Shown: piece by piece, positions 1 to 6,222 of the stretch
Position numbering within the stretch: position 1 is the first letter of the stretch
How the letters are laid out: each line of letters starts with the position of its first letter
DNA from: Candidatus Poseidoniaceae archaeon
GTDB lineage: Archaea > Thermoplasmatota > Poseidoniia > Poseidoniales > Poseidoniaceae
Direction: 5' to 3'
NCBI GenBank assembly: GCA_013329865.1
Contig: DUJJ01000121.1
Span: forward strand, 3,992 to 10,356
DNA: 6,365 bases
The notes under the pieces: model-generated
The model's input: only the letters and a program-made list of their open reading frames with translations
What the model was told of the DNA's origin: nothing
Database searches by the model: none
Position numbers and translations under genes: made by a program

Positions 1-840
1 AGATTAGCATTACTACCTGAAGATGATATTGAAGCTGCAAGACTGCAGTGGTTTGCCTCATTATTGCAACCAAAGAAAAGAAAACTGGATGAGAAACTTA
101 AGTCCCTACTATCTGTTGACCCACTGATGAAGCGCAACATCGATTTAATTCGAAGGTTCATCAACGGCGAGGCAGCAACTGAACTAAAGTATCGACAGAA
201 TCCAGCAGACCGGCTGATTTTACTTGGTGATGTTGCGAGATTAAGATTAGTCGGCAAATCCGAGATAGCGCTCAATATTTTAGAACGTTACATTAGGGAA
301 AATTCGCTAGAGGACTGGGTTCACGGCGGAGTAGTGTGTGCTCTACTCCACTTAGATGAAGGCCGTGTTCTTACCGCAACGAACATGGCTGAAAACCTCG
401 CCAAACAACAATCTAGGCACCCACATCTACGTAGTTTGCTACGTCATTTGGAATCAATTGGCGAAACAATCTCTGCCAGTAGTGAACCAACGGGAATTGA
501 ATGGCTAAGAGATTCAGGACTAGATTGGGTCAATGCATGGCCATATCGTCACACCGTCGCACCGGCGCCAGCCTTGGTTACAAAGGAGTTGCAAAAGCAT
601 GCCTGGCAAGCCAATGGTTGGGTTGCCTTTGGGGATGAAGCAACCTTCAGTAACGCAAAGAAAAAGTCGGCCGCAGGCTGGAAACTATTGAATTCATACA
701 AGAGTGAAGTAGACTTCCCGCCGTGCCTGTTTACCCACCTGACGGGAGTAATTGTAACCATTGGTGGCATGCCGGTAGACCTCGGTATACCTGGTGACAT
801 CGACATCGCAGAAATCGAGAAATCCGGTCTTCTCGAGTGA
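1..840 (+). CDS. C-terminal part of an unrecognised protein (5' end outside the window)
   Basis: The reading frame is open from base 1 to the TGA at 838-840, giving at least 279 residues, so the true start lies upstream. The TTG at 64 and ATG at 127 are in frame, but the residues before them look like ordinary coding sequence. I do not recognise the family. Roughly residues 10-155 (counted from base 1) are rich in Leu, Ala, Arg and Glu. They read as amphipathic helices, with pieces resembling TPR-like helix pairs near residues 70-150, but no clear TPR consensus. The last 110 residues differ: six tryptophans lie between about 168 and 227, followed by a Gly/Pro/Asp-rich tail with hydrophobic strands, suggesting a compact beta-containing C-terminal domain. 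There is no membrane segment or signal peptide in the visible part, so a cytoplasmic protein is likely. It converges on serS with no intergenic base. Function unknown; that it is a real gene is fairly sure. Confidence 0.75.
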   Translation, partial: RLALLPEDDIEAARLQWFASLLQPKKRKLDEKLKSLLSVDPLMKRNIDLIRRFINGEAATELKYRQNPADRLILLGDVARLRLVGKSEIALNILERYIRENSLEDWVHGGVVCALLHLDEGRVLTATNMAENLAKQQSRHPHLRSLLRHLESIGETISASSEPTGIEWLRDSGLDWVNAWPYRHTVAPAPALVTKELQKHAWQANGWVAFGDEATFSNAKKKSAAGWKLLNSYKSEVDFPPCLFTHLTGVIVTIGGMPVDLGIPGDIDIAEIEKSGLLE

Positions 841-2133
841 TTAGCCCCAGTTGCACGCTTCGAGATTCTCCTGCCCACCCATCAAAGGAATCAACACCTC
901 TGGGATCCTTACTCTTCCATCAGCTAACTGATTCTGCTCAATAATAGCGACTAGGGCTCGTGAGGTTGCAACTGCAGTGGAATTTAATGTATGAACAATC
1001 GGTTGGTTGGCGTGACCGGGTTGGCCGTATTTTATTTGCAGCCGGTTTGCTTGATAATCAGTGCAGTTGGAACATGAAACCACTTCTTTGTATTGACCCG
1101 CTCCGGGTAACCATGCTTCTATGTCATATTTTCTTGCCGCAACAGTGCCCATGTCCCCTGTGCAAATATTCACCACCTCATAGTGTAGACCTAAATCGGT
1201 CCACAAGTCAATACAATTCTGCAGCAATTCCTCATGAAGTTGCCAAGAGTCCTCAGGTTTAGCAATCACAATCTGTTCGACCTTGGTAAACTGGTGAACA
1301 CGCCATATACCTAAGTCTGATTGACCGTGAGAGCCTACCTCGCGTCTAAAACAAGGAGATACACCAACGACCCTCAAGGGTAGTTGGTCCTCTGGTATTG
1401 TCTCACCCATATACATCGCAGTTAAGGGGTGTTCTGAGGTTGCAATCATGTAATATTTGTCAGGTTCGACACCATACATCACGGTCTCGAAGTCACCAAG
1501 GTCAGTAACACCCTCATACGCATGACGATTCATCATTACCGGCGGCTGAACGAAGGTATAGCCACGCTGGCGAATAAAATCAACCGCATAGGTCTGTAGA
1601 GCCAACTCTAGTCGTGCTAAGTCGCCCTTGAGAAAATAAAATCTGCTACCTGAAATCTTTGCAGCACGCTTTAAGTCCACCCATTTATTCATCTCAATCA
1701 ACTCATTGTGAGTGCGCGGCGCGAAATCGAACTGCGGCTTATCACCAAACTTACTGTGTACTGTATTGCCAGATTCGTCGACGCCACGAGGTACTTGGTC
1801 GTGCAGAATATTGGGGACCGACATGCGAATTTTATCTCGCTGAGCGAGCGCTTCTTGGGTCTGTTGTTCTAGGTCAGAAATTTCCTCACCGAGTGAAGCA
1901 ACCTCTGACAAAATCGCCTGCGCTTTTGCTTCATCGCCGGATTTTTTTGCTTCACTTATGCCCTTTGCCGCAGTATTCTTTTTCTGTCTAAGCTGATTAG
2001 TTTGATGTTGCAGGTTTAACCATAACTTATCGAAGTGGATTACTTGGTCGATTTTTTCATGTGATAGGCCACGCTTGTCGTGATCTGCGCGAATTATTTG
2101 GTGGTTTTCTCTGAACAAATAAATATCTAACAT
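841..2133 (-). CDS. serS: Serine--tRNA ligase (seryl-tRNA synthetase, class II)
   Basis: This enzyme charges tRNA-Ser (and tRNA-Sec where present) with serine via seryl-adenylate in the cytoplasm. At 430 residues it has the usual length of the common SerRS and is not the rare methanogen form. Residues about 28-105 are charged and heptad-like, matching the antiparallel coiled-coil arm that grips the long variable arm of tRNA-Ser. The catalytic core follows: TSEHPL at 232-237 (serine-binding TxE loop), motif 2 FRREVGSHG at 262-270 with HQFTKVE at 280-286, the YDIEAWLPG segment at 337-345, SCSNCTDYQANR at 353-364, and motif 3 NSTAVATSRALVAIIE at 384-399 with its invariant Arg392. All key class II residues look intact. 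The ATG at 2133 gives the standard MLDI-type N-terminus and is preceded by GAGGG at ideal spacing. It lies 9 bases downstream of the presenilin-like gene, so co-transcription is likely. Identification is certain. Confidence 0.97.
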   Translation of the reverse strand: MLDIYLFRENHQIIRADHDKRGLSHEKIDQVIHFDKLWLNLQHQTNQLRQKKNTAAKGISEAKKSGDEAKAQAILSEVASLGEEISDLEQQTQEALAQRDKIRMSVPNILHDQVPRGVDESGNTVHSKFGDKPQFDFAPRTHNELIEMNKWVDLKRAAKISGSRFYFLKGDLARLELALQTYAVDFIRQRGYTFVQPPVMMNRHAYEGVTDLGDFETVMYGVEPDKYYMIATSEHPLTAMYMGETIPEDQLPLRVVGVSPCFRREVGSHGQSDLGIWRVHQFTKVEQIVIAKPEDSWQLHEELLQNCIDLWTDLGLHYEVVNICTGDMGTVAARKYDIEAWLPGAGQYKEVVSCSNCTDYQANRLQIKYGQPGHANQPIVHTLNSTAVATSRALVAIIEQNQLADGRVRIPEVLIPLMGGQENLEACNWG

Positions 2134-2139
2134 AACAGT

Positions 2140-2144
2140 CCCTC
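2140..2144 (-). promoter_or_regulatory. Shine-Dalgarno of serS, overlapping the upstream stop codon
   Basis: On the minus strand the sequence reads TGAGGGACTGTTATG. GAGGG begins inside the TGA stop of the presenilin-like gene and lies 6 bases before the serS ATG. The position is ideal for ribosome binding and supports both the serS start and reinitiation or coupled translation from the upstream gene. Confidence 0.6.
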
Positions 2145-4317
2145 AGAGTGAAATCCCGAGATTGAATATCTCAGACCCCATGAATATCAGCCCACCTATT
2201 AGATATCCTACAATTGCTCCTCCGTTGAGGAGCGGTAAGCCGGCTTGCGCTTTGCCACGGGCAACGTATGTCATCAAAGCAAGGTAGCCAAGTAATGAAC
2301 CTGCCAAGGCAAACATGGCAATGGCAAATGAATTATCGCTATCAAGCCATTGCACAGCAGACAATACCAGCATTCCGGGGAATATGATGTCACCTAGTCC
2401 CATGAATAATGCCTCACTATTTTTCTTCTTGATTACTTTTTTACTCGACATCTGAGGCATTTGTTGAGGCACCTCGACCTTGTCAACCATTCTAGTTTTC
2501 TCATCCTTGAATGAGTAGCCTTTGTCCTGCGGAGCGACTAATAATATTGGCAATTGTAAGCCAATCATGGTGTCTGCTAGTTCAAGCATGTGTTTTGAAC
2601 GATAAACTGCCCACGCGTCATACACTGCCGCCAAAATCATGAATATCATAATCAGACCGGGAACAAAAGCCACTCCAAGCATAACAATAACGCCAGCACC
2701 GACCAAAATTCCGACGGTATTAACGACATACCATTCGCTGTGAACATAGAGCAGAACCATTAGCAATAATGCAATGAATACACCAACAAAAAATGGGATA
2801 TCATACAATTGCAAACCGTCCAATGTATACATATCATCAGTGATTATTCCGCTGCTAACGTCAGTTGAGGACACTGCATAGAACGAGTCGACAGAATCGG
2901 TAGAAACAAATATACCATGAACGAATTCTTCTCCAACACTGAACGAAATGCGATTCTTCAGTAGTTGGGTGTGCAGCCAATACGATTCCGCTGTCCCACT
3001 TATCAATAAATCAGTATATCCTGAATCATCTAAATCAGTAATCTGGACCTGAACAACTGAATCAACCAAGCCAGCGACATTCATTTTCTCCTGTAGCGTG
3101 AACTGATTTGTTACGGTCTTAGTTCCATCCCATTCCCATCCAGTGACATTGCCATTCGCCTCACCAACAATCAAAAATCCAGCCGAGCCGAGATTTTCAG
3201 AAATGTTAGTATCCGACCAAGGGGAATGACCAAAGTCAGCTGCGGTGAGAGTTTCTTCAGTGAAATATTCAAACTCTATTGGCATTAACTCGTTAGTAAG
3301 CGATTCTTTGGTTTCCTTGAGAACCATTACCATTGCTGTCTTATCGGTAACCAGGAGCAGTCTGTCTTCAGAAATTTGGGTTGCTTCAATAAATCCACTA
3401 CCGTAGCTAATGTAACTCGGTAGCACCCAATGTGCTTGAGGAGGTAATAATGCACCAGTATTAGGACTTATCACATGGTAATACACTTCACCTGTTTTGG
3501 AGAATATAAACACACCATCCAGAGCCATTACTGCCAGATCGCAACTGTAACCATTGGGCATGCCGGTCTGCAATACACCCTGATCGTCTTGGTAATGGCA
3601 CGGAAACACATTTTCGATGGCCCCGGATTGTGAATTTATTGTCCAAATCCATGCAGTGTTGGTAAGTGTTAGGTAATTTTCCGACTCGACAACTCGCATG
3701 ACCTCAAAATCACCTGCTGGAAGCCTACTGAAATTGGTGGTCCATTGAGCCTGTTTGGTAGACAGAGAAGAGGGACTGTAGTATGATAGTGAATCCTCCC
3801 AGTTTGTAAAATTGCCAATCAATTCATGGGTGAGAAAGCCATCCATGCCTAAATCTGATACATAATCTCCACCATACGAAAATGTTTCTTGATAGTCAAA
3901 TTCCTCAACCTCAAAGTCAATAACCAGCATATGCATTAATGGCACCGTAGTATACATCAATGCAATTGTCAGAACCCCCATAATTCCATACTTTATTATC
4001 CACTCTTTCTTGTATCTGGCAAGAGCAATTACCACAGCGGTAAAAATGAAAATCATCACCAATTCAAGGAAAATAAATCTTACTTGAGTGGCACCTGCTT
4101 CACCAAAAGCATGCAGTTCAGCAACATCATACCATGGTCTGATATACAAAGCAAGAACAATTGTAATTATGAACATAAAGACCATGCCGAACATAGAGGT
4201 CATTTGGTCTTTCATTAACGCAATGACGCTGGTTTCTTGTACCAACTCCTGTTCTAACTGAACAAATTTAGCCTCAGCAGACTCCGGACTTGAACCAAGG
4301 ACTTCTGCGTCGCTCAT
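2143..4317 (-). CDS. Presenilin/signal-peptide-peptidase-type intramembrane aspartyl protease with a large beta-propeller-like ectodomain
   Basis: Predicted GxGD aspartyl protease (family A22, archaeal PSH/SPP-like) that cuts membrane-spanning helices within the bilayer. Numbering is from the ATG at 4317 (724 residues). A charged cytoplasmic N-terminus with a short coiled-coil-like stretch (about 17-39) precedes TM1 (40-61), TM2 (80-101) and TM3 (105-130). Residues about 135-501 form an acidic, strand-rich extracytoplasmic insert with propeller-like repeats, an FG-GAP-like loop TDLDDSGYTDLLISG (427-441) and Cys240/Cys259. TM4 (506-526), TM5 (532-551) and TM6 (553-572) follow; TM6 carries VYDAWAVYRSKHM with catalytic Asp567. 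After a basic cytoplasmic loop, TM7 holds FMGLGDIIFPG with catalytic Asp643; TM8 and TM9 follow. The PAL site reads QAGLPLLNGG, a diverged form. Nine segments fit the presenilin fold. A TTG at 4350 would add 11 residues; neither start has a clear Shine-Dalgarno, and I prefer the ATG. The protease call is firm; the ectodomain fold and substrate are inferred. Confidence 0.9.
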   Translation of the reverse strand: MSDAEVLGSSPESAEAKFVQLEQELVQETSVIALMKDQMTSMFGMVFMFIITIVLALYIRPWYDVAELHAFGEAGATQVRFIFLELVMIFIFTAVVIALARYKKEWIIKYGIMGVLTIALMYTTVPLMHMLVIDFEVEEFDYQETFSYGGDYVSDLGMDGFLTHELIGNFTNWEDSLSYYSPSSLSTKQAQWTTNFSRLPAGDFEVMRVVESENYLTLTNTAWIWTINSQSGAIENVFPCHYQDDQGVLQTGMPNGYSCDLAVMALDGVFIFSKTGEVYYHVISPNTGALLPPQAHWVLPSYISYGSGFIEATQISEDRLLLVTDKTAMVMVLKETKESLTNELMPIEFEYFTEETLTAADFGHSPWSDTNISENLGSAGFLIVGEANGNVTGWEWDGTKTVTNQFTLQEKMNVAGLVDSVVQVQITDLDDSGYTDLLISGTAESYWLHTQLLKNRISFSVGEEFVHGIFVSTDSVDSFYAVSSTDVSSGIITDDMYTLDGLQLYDIPFFVGVFIALLLMVLLYVHSEWYVVNTVGILVGAGVIVMLGVAFVPGLIMIFMILAAVYDAWAVYRSKHMLELADTMIGLQLPILLVAPQDKGYSFKDEKTRMVDKVEVPQQMPQMSSKKVIKKKNSEALFMGLGDIIFPGMLVLSAVQWLDSDNSFAIAMFALAGSLLGYLALMTYVARGKAQAGLPLLNGGAIVGYLIGGLIFMGSEIFNLGISL

Positions 4318-4396
4318 GTTTTGGCGTGTGTGCTCTATCTTTTGAGGCAATCGCTTTAGTCGTCGATAGTTTCTTGCCCTTGCTAAGGATTATGCC
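4318..4396. promoter_or_regulatory. Divergent intergenic region holding promoters for the protease-serS pair and for folC
   Basis: These 79 bases are the only space between the leftward protease gene and the rightward folC, so both promoters should lie here. On the minus strand an A-rich stretch (AAAAGATA, about 19-26 bases before the ATG at 4317) is a weak TATA candidate for a leaderless or near-leaderless transcript. On the plus strand TTTAG at 4355-4359 and GATAG at 4365-4369 are weak AT-rich candidates. No strong TATA or BRE, inverted repeat or bacterial -35/-10 pair is evident. The presence of promoters is inferred from gene layout more than from motif strength. Confidence 0.4.
4385..4389 (+). 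promoter_or_regulatory. Shine-Dalgarno of folC
   Basis: AAGGA lies 7 bases before the ATG at 4397. It favours this start over the in-frame ATG at 4418. It also favours it over the out-of-frame ATG at 4392, which lies only 2 bases from the motif. Confidence 0.45.
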
Positions 4397-5707
4397 ATGT
4401 GGTCATGTGGCAGTATTATGGGCAGTGATTCAACCATCAGAGAATGGTTGGAGTCGACAAGAAATAATGGCATGGCATTAGGATTGAATACTACCCAATC
4501 GATTCTTGATGAGCTTGATGTTAATCTCAAAAAGACCACAATAATTCATGTTGCCGGCAGTAACGGAAAGGGAACACTGTGCTCTCTGTTGAGTGCTAGT
4601 TTAACCCTGAATGGAGAATCAAATATCATGTTTTCATCGCCCCATCTCTGCCGCCTCGAGGAGCGAATAAGACTCGATGGCAAGCCAGTGAGTGCCGAAG
4701 AGTTTGATTCATCACTCCAATCAGTAAAATCTGCGGCAAAAAATCTTGCGACAGTGCCAACATTTTTTGAAACTACATTTCTGTCAGCAATGGTATACTG
4801 CGATAAGATCAAACCGAGATTCTTGATTCTTGAAACCGGCTTAGGCGGTCGTCTGGATGCAACTAGATGTAGCCCTGCTGACATCTGCGTTTTGACCTCT
4901 ATTACCACCGAGCACACCAATGTCCTCGGTAGCGACATCTATCAAATCATTACCGAAAAAGCAGCGATTGCCAGACCTGGGAAACCAATTATTGTCCGCC
5001 ATATGGAAATTAAATCATTTGAGGAAACTGTGAATTATTGTGCGGAAAGCTGTGCAATTGAACTGCTTGACGAACCAAAAGGTGCAGCCATTTGCGAATT
5101 TGTTAAGATACCTGAGGATGTTACTGCCCTTGATGAGGCGGAACTGTTAGCTAATGCCGTCTTTGAGTTGTTAACAATCGACACCGCAGTTATATCCAAA
5201 GCCAAGAATAGATTAAACTGGCCAGCGAGAATGCAGATTGTCGAACACCATTCAGGCCACAGATTAATCCTTGATGCAGCACACAACCCTTCCGGCTTGG
5301 CCAGAGTCAAATCCCAACTAATTTATTTAGCCAAGCAACACAACAGTGCAGACAAATTGTGCCTCTTATTTGGGACCTCTCCACAAGAAGAGTTGGACAA
5401 AATGCTAAGCCTGGTTAGGGAGATTTGTCAAAACTTCTCTTTCGTTGAAATATGCTTCACGAAACCCACTGGCGGTAGGTACTCGCCCATCGAACCAGAA
5501 TATTTAGCCAGTTTTGATTGGTTGGATTTTGGCGTAACGATTTACCCTGACTACCAAGATGCACTAGCAACTATTCTCGGAAATGAGCCTGCTGATGTGG
5601 GTAATATTTTGTCGATTGGCTCATTATATCTTCAAGGTAACATCTTGAACTACCTTGGGAAAAATAGTGATGATGATCTCAGTTTGATGCCGAAGCAATC
5701 AAATTGA
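4397..5707 (+). CDS. folC: Folylpolyglutamate synthase / dihydrofolate synthase family protein
   Basis: A Mur-ligase-type, ATP-dependent amide ligase of the cytoplasm. The family adds glutamate to dihydropteroate (making dihydrofolate) and/or extends the polyglutamate tail of folates. The 436 residues match the family's usual length. Visible in order are the N-terminal REWLES helix, P-loop HVAGSNGKGT (51-60), SSPHL (80-84) with RLEERIRLDG (86-95), FFETTFLSA (123-131), ETGLGGRLDATR (146-157), ITTEHTNVLG (169-178) with His173, and EKAAIARPGKP (187-197), whose Lys188 is the likely carbamylated lysine. The C-terminal glutamate-ligase domain follows with WPARMQ (265-270), LDAAHNPSGL (292-301), LLFGT (323-327) and GSLYLQGN (408-415). 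The DKD-type motif after FGT is replaced by SPQEELDK. An in-frame TAG at 4367 and the AAGGA support the ATG at 4397. Which activity, or both, cannot be decided from sequence. It is followed closely by dCMP deaminase, probably in one operon. Confidence 0.93.
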   Translation: MWSCGSIMGSDSTIREWLESTRNNGMALGLNTTQSILDELDVNLKKTTIIHVAGSNGKGTLCSLLSASLTLNGESNIMFSSPHLCRLEERIRLDGKPVSAEEFDSSLQSVKSAAKNLATVPTFFETTFLSAMVYCDKIKPRFLILETGLGGRLDATRCSPADICVLTSITTEHTNVLGSDIYQIITEKAAIARPGKPIIVRHMEIKSFEETVNYCAESCAIELLDEPKGAAICEFVKIPEDVTALDEAELLANAVFELLTIDTAVISKAKNRLNWPARMQIVEHHSGHRLILDAAHNPSGLARVKSQLIYLAKQHNSADKLCLLFGTSPQEELDKMLSLVREICQNFSFVEICFTKPTGGRYSPIEPEYLASFDWLDFGVTIYPDYQDALATILGNEPADVGNILSIGSLYLQGNILNYLGKNSDDDLSLMPKQSN

Positions 5708-5733
5708 AAGGCGTACTGGAACTGACGGCTGGC

Positions 5734-6171
5734 ATGAGCGAAAAATGGGATTTACGATTTATCGAACTAGCGAAACACATTTCGCTTTGGAGCAAAGATC
5801 CCTCGACAAAGGTCGGCTGTGTTGTCGTTGGGGAGGACCGAGAAATTCGTTCGACTGGGTTCAACGGCTTTCCTAGGGGCATCGATGATAACGAAGAACG
5901 ACTACTTGACCGAGAAAAAAAGTATCCGCTGATTTGTCACGCCGAAGAAAATGCGATTATGCATGCAGCAAGAATTGGCGTTTCACTAAAAAACAGTACG
6001 GCATACGTTACTTGGCCACCATGCTCTAGGTGCGCAAGGTCACTGATACAGGCCGGCATAAAAGAAGTGGTATATCCAGAGGGTGGAGAAATACCGGAAC
6101 GCTGGAAAGAAGATTTCACCACCTCAAACGAGATGATGAAAGAAGCAGGAGTCAATGTTAGATGCATTTAG
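5734..6171 (+). CDS. Deoxycytidylate (dCMP) deaminase family protein
   Basis: A zinc-dependent cytidine-deaminase-fold enzyme predicted to convert dCMP to dUMP, the substrate of thymidylate synthase. From the ATG at 5734 it has 145 residues, a normal size. The N-terminus MSEKWDLRFIELAKHIS and the SKDPSTKVGCVVV segment are typical of the family. GFNGFPRGI (42-50) forms the substrate loop. The zinc site is CHAEENAI (68-75), with ligand His69 and proton-shuttling Glu71, plus PPCSRC (95-100), with Cys97 and Cys100. An in-frame TTG at 5704 would overlap the folC TGA as TTGA and add 10 residues. The ATG fits family N-termini better, leaving a 26-base gap. No strong Shine-Dalgarno precedes either, so translation may depend on folC. 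The pairing with folC links dUMP supply to folate supply for dTMP synthesis. Deamination of another nucleotide, or a phage-like ComEB form, is possible, but dCMP is the best guess. Confidence 0.9.
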   Translation: MSEKWDLRFIELAKHISLWSKDPSTKVGCVVVGEDREIRSTGFNGFPRGIDDNEERLLDREKKYPLICHAEENAIMHAARIGVSLKNSTAYVTWPPCSRCARSLIQAGIKEVVYPEGGEIPERWKEDFTTSNEMMKEAGVNVRCI

Positions 6172-6189
6172 ATAAGGCATTCTAACCGC

Positions 6190-6197
6190 TTAATTGA
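6190..6197 (+). promoter_or_regulatory. Possible TATA-like element for the lipoprotein gene
   Basis: TTAATTGA lies about 29 bases before the ATG at 6223, inside the 51-base gap after the deaminase. The distance suits an archaeal TATA box driving a transcript that begins at or just before the start codon. The motif is only loosely TATA-like and is offered as a candidate. Confidence 0.25.
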
Positions 6198-6205
6198 TTG
6201 ATGAA

Positions 6206-6219
6206 AACCCCAAGGGGTT
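6206..6219 (+). repeat. Short inverted repeat covering the ribosome-binding site of the lipoprotein gene
   Basis: AACCCC (6206-6211) and GGGGTT (6214-6219) are exact reverse complements separated by AA. Because a two-base loop is too tight, the real hairpin would be AACCC/GGGTT with a four-base loop. The right arm is the purine-rich AAGGGG (6212-6217), which sits 5 bases before the ATG and is the best Shine-Dalgarno candidate, so folding would hide it. It could alternatively be a weak terminator for folC-deaminase, though the T-run behind it is short (TTGTT). Confidence 0.45.
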
Positions 6220-6222
6220 GTT

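Noticed and set aside
64..66. TTG at 64 as a true start of the first gene
   Set aside because: The frame is open to base 1 and the upstream residues look like normal protein, so the gene more likely begins outside the window.
960..1991. Open frames of 100-110 codons on the plus strand opposite serS
   Set aside because: They are antisense to a strongly conserved gene, have atypical composition (Cys/His/Tyr-rich) and show no motifs.
4318..4350. TTG at 4350 as the start of the protease gene
   Set aside because: It would add 11 residues, but has no Shine-Dalgarno and is a weaker codon than the ATG at 4317. It remains possible, not preferred.
4290..4481. Small rightward frame (63 codons) across the divergent promoter region, including an ATG at 4392
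   Set aside because: It overlaps both the protease 5' end and folC in another frame and has no family-like motifs.
4546..5310. Open frames on the minus strand opposite folC
   Set aside because: They lie antisense to conserved ligase motifs and look like non-coding translations (Ser/Arg-rich, no domain).
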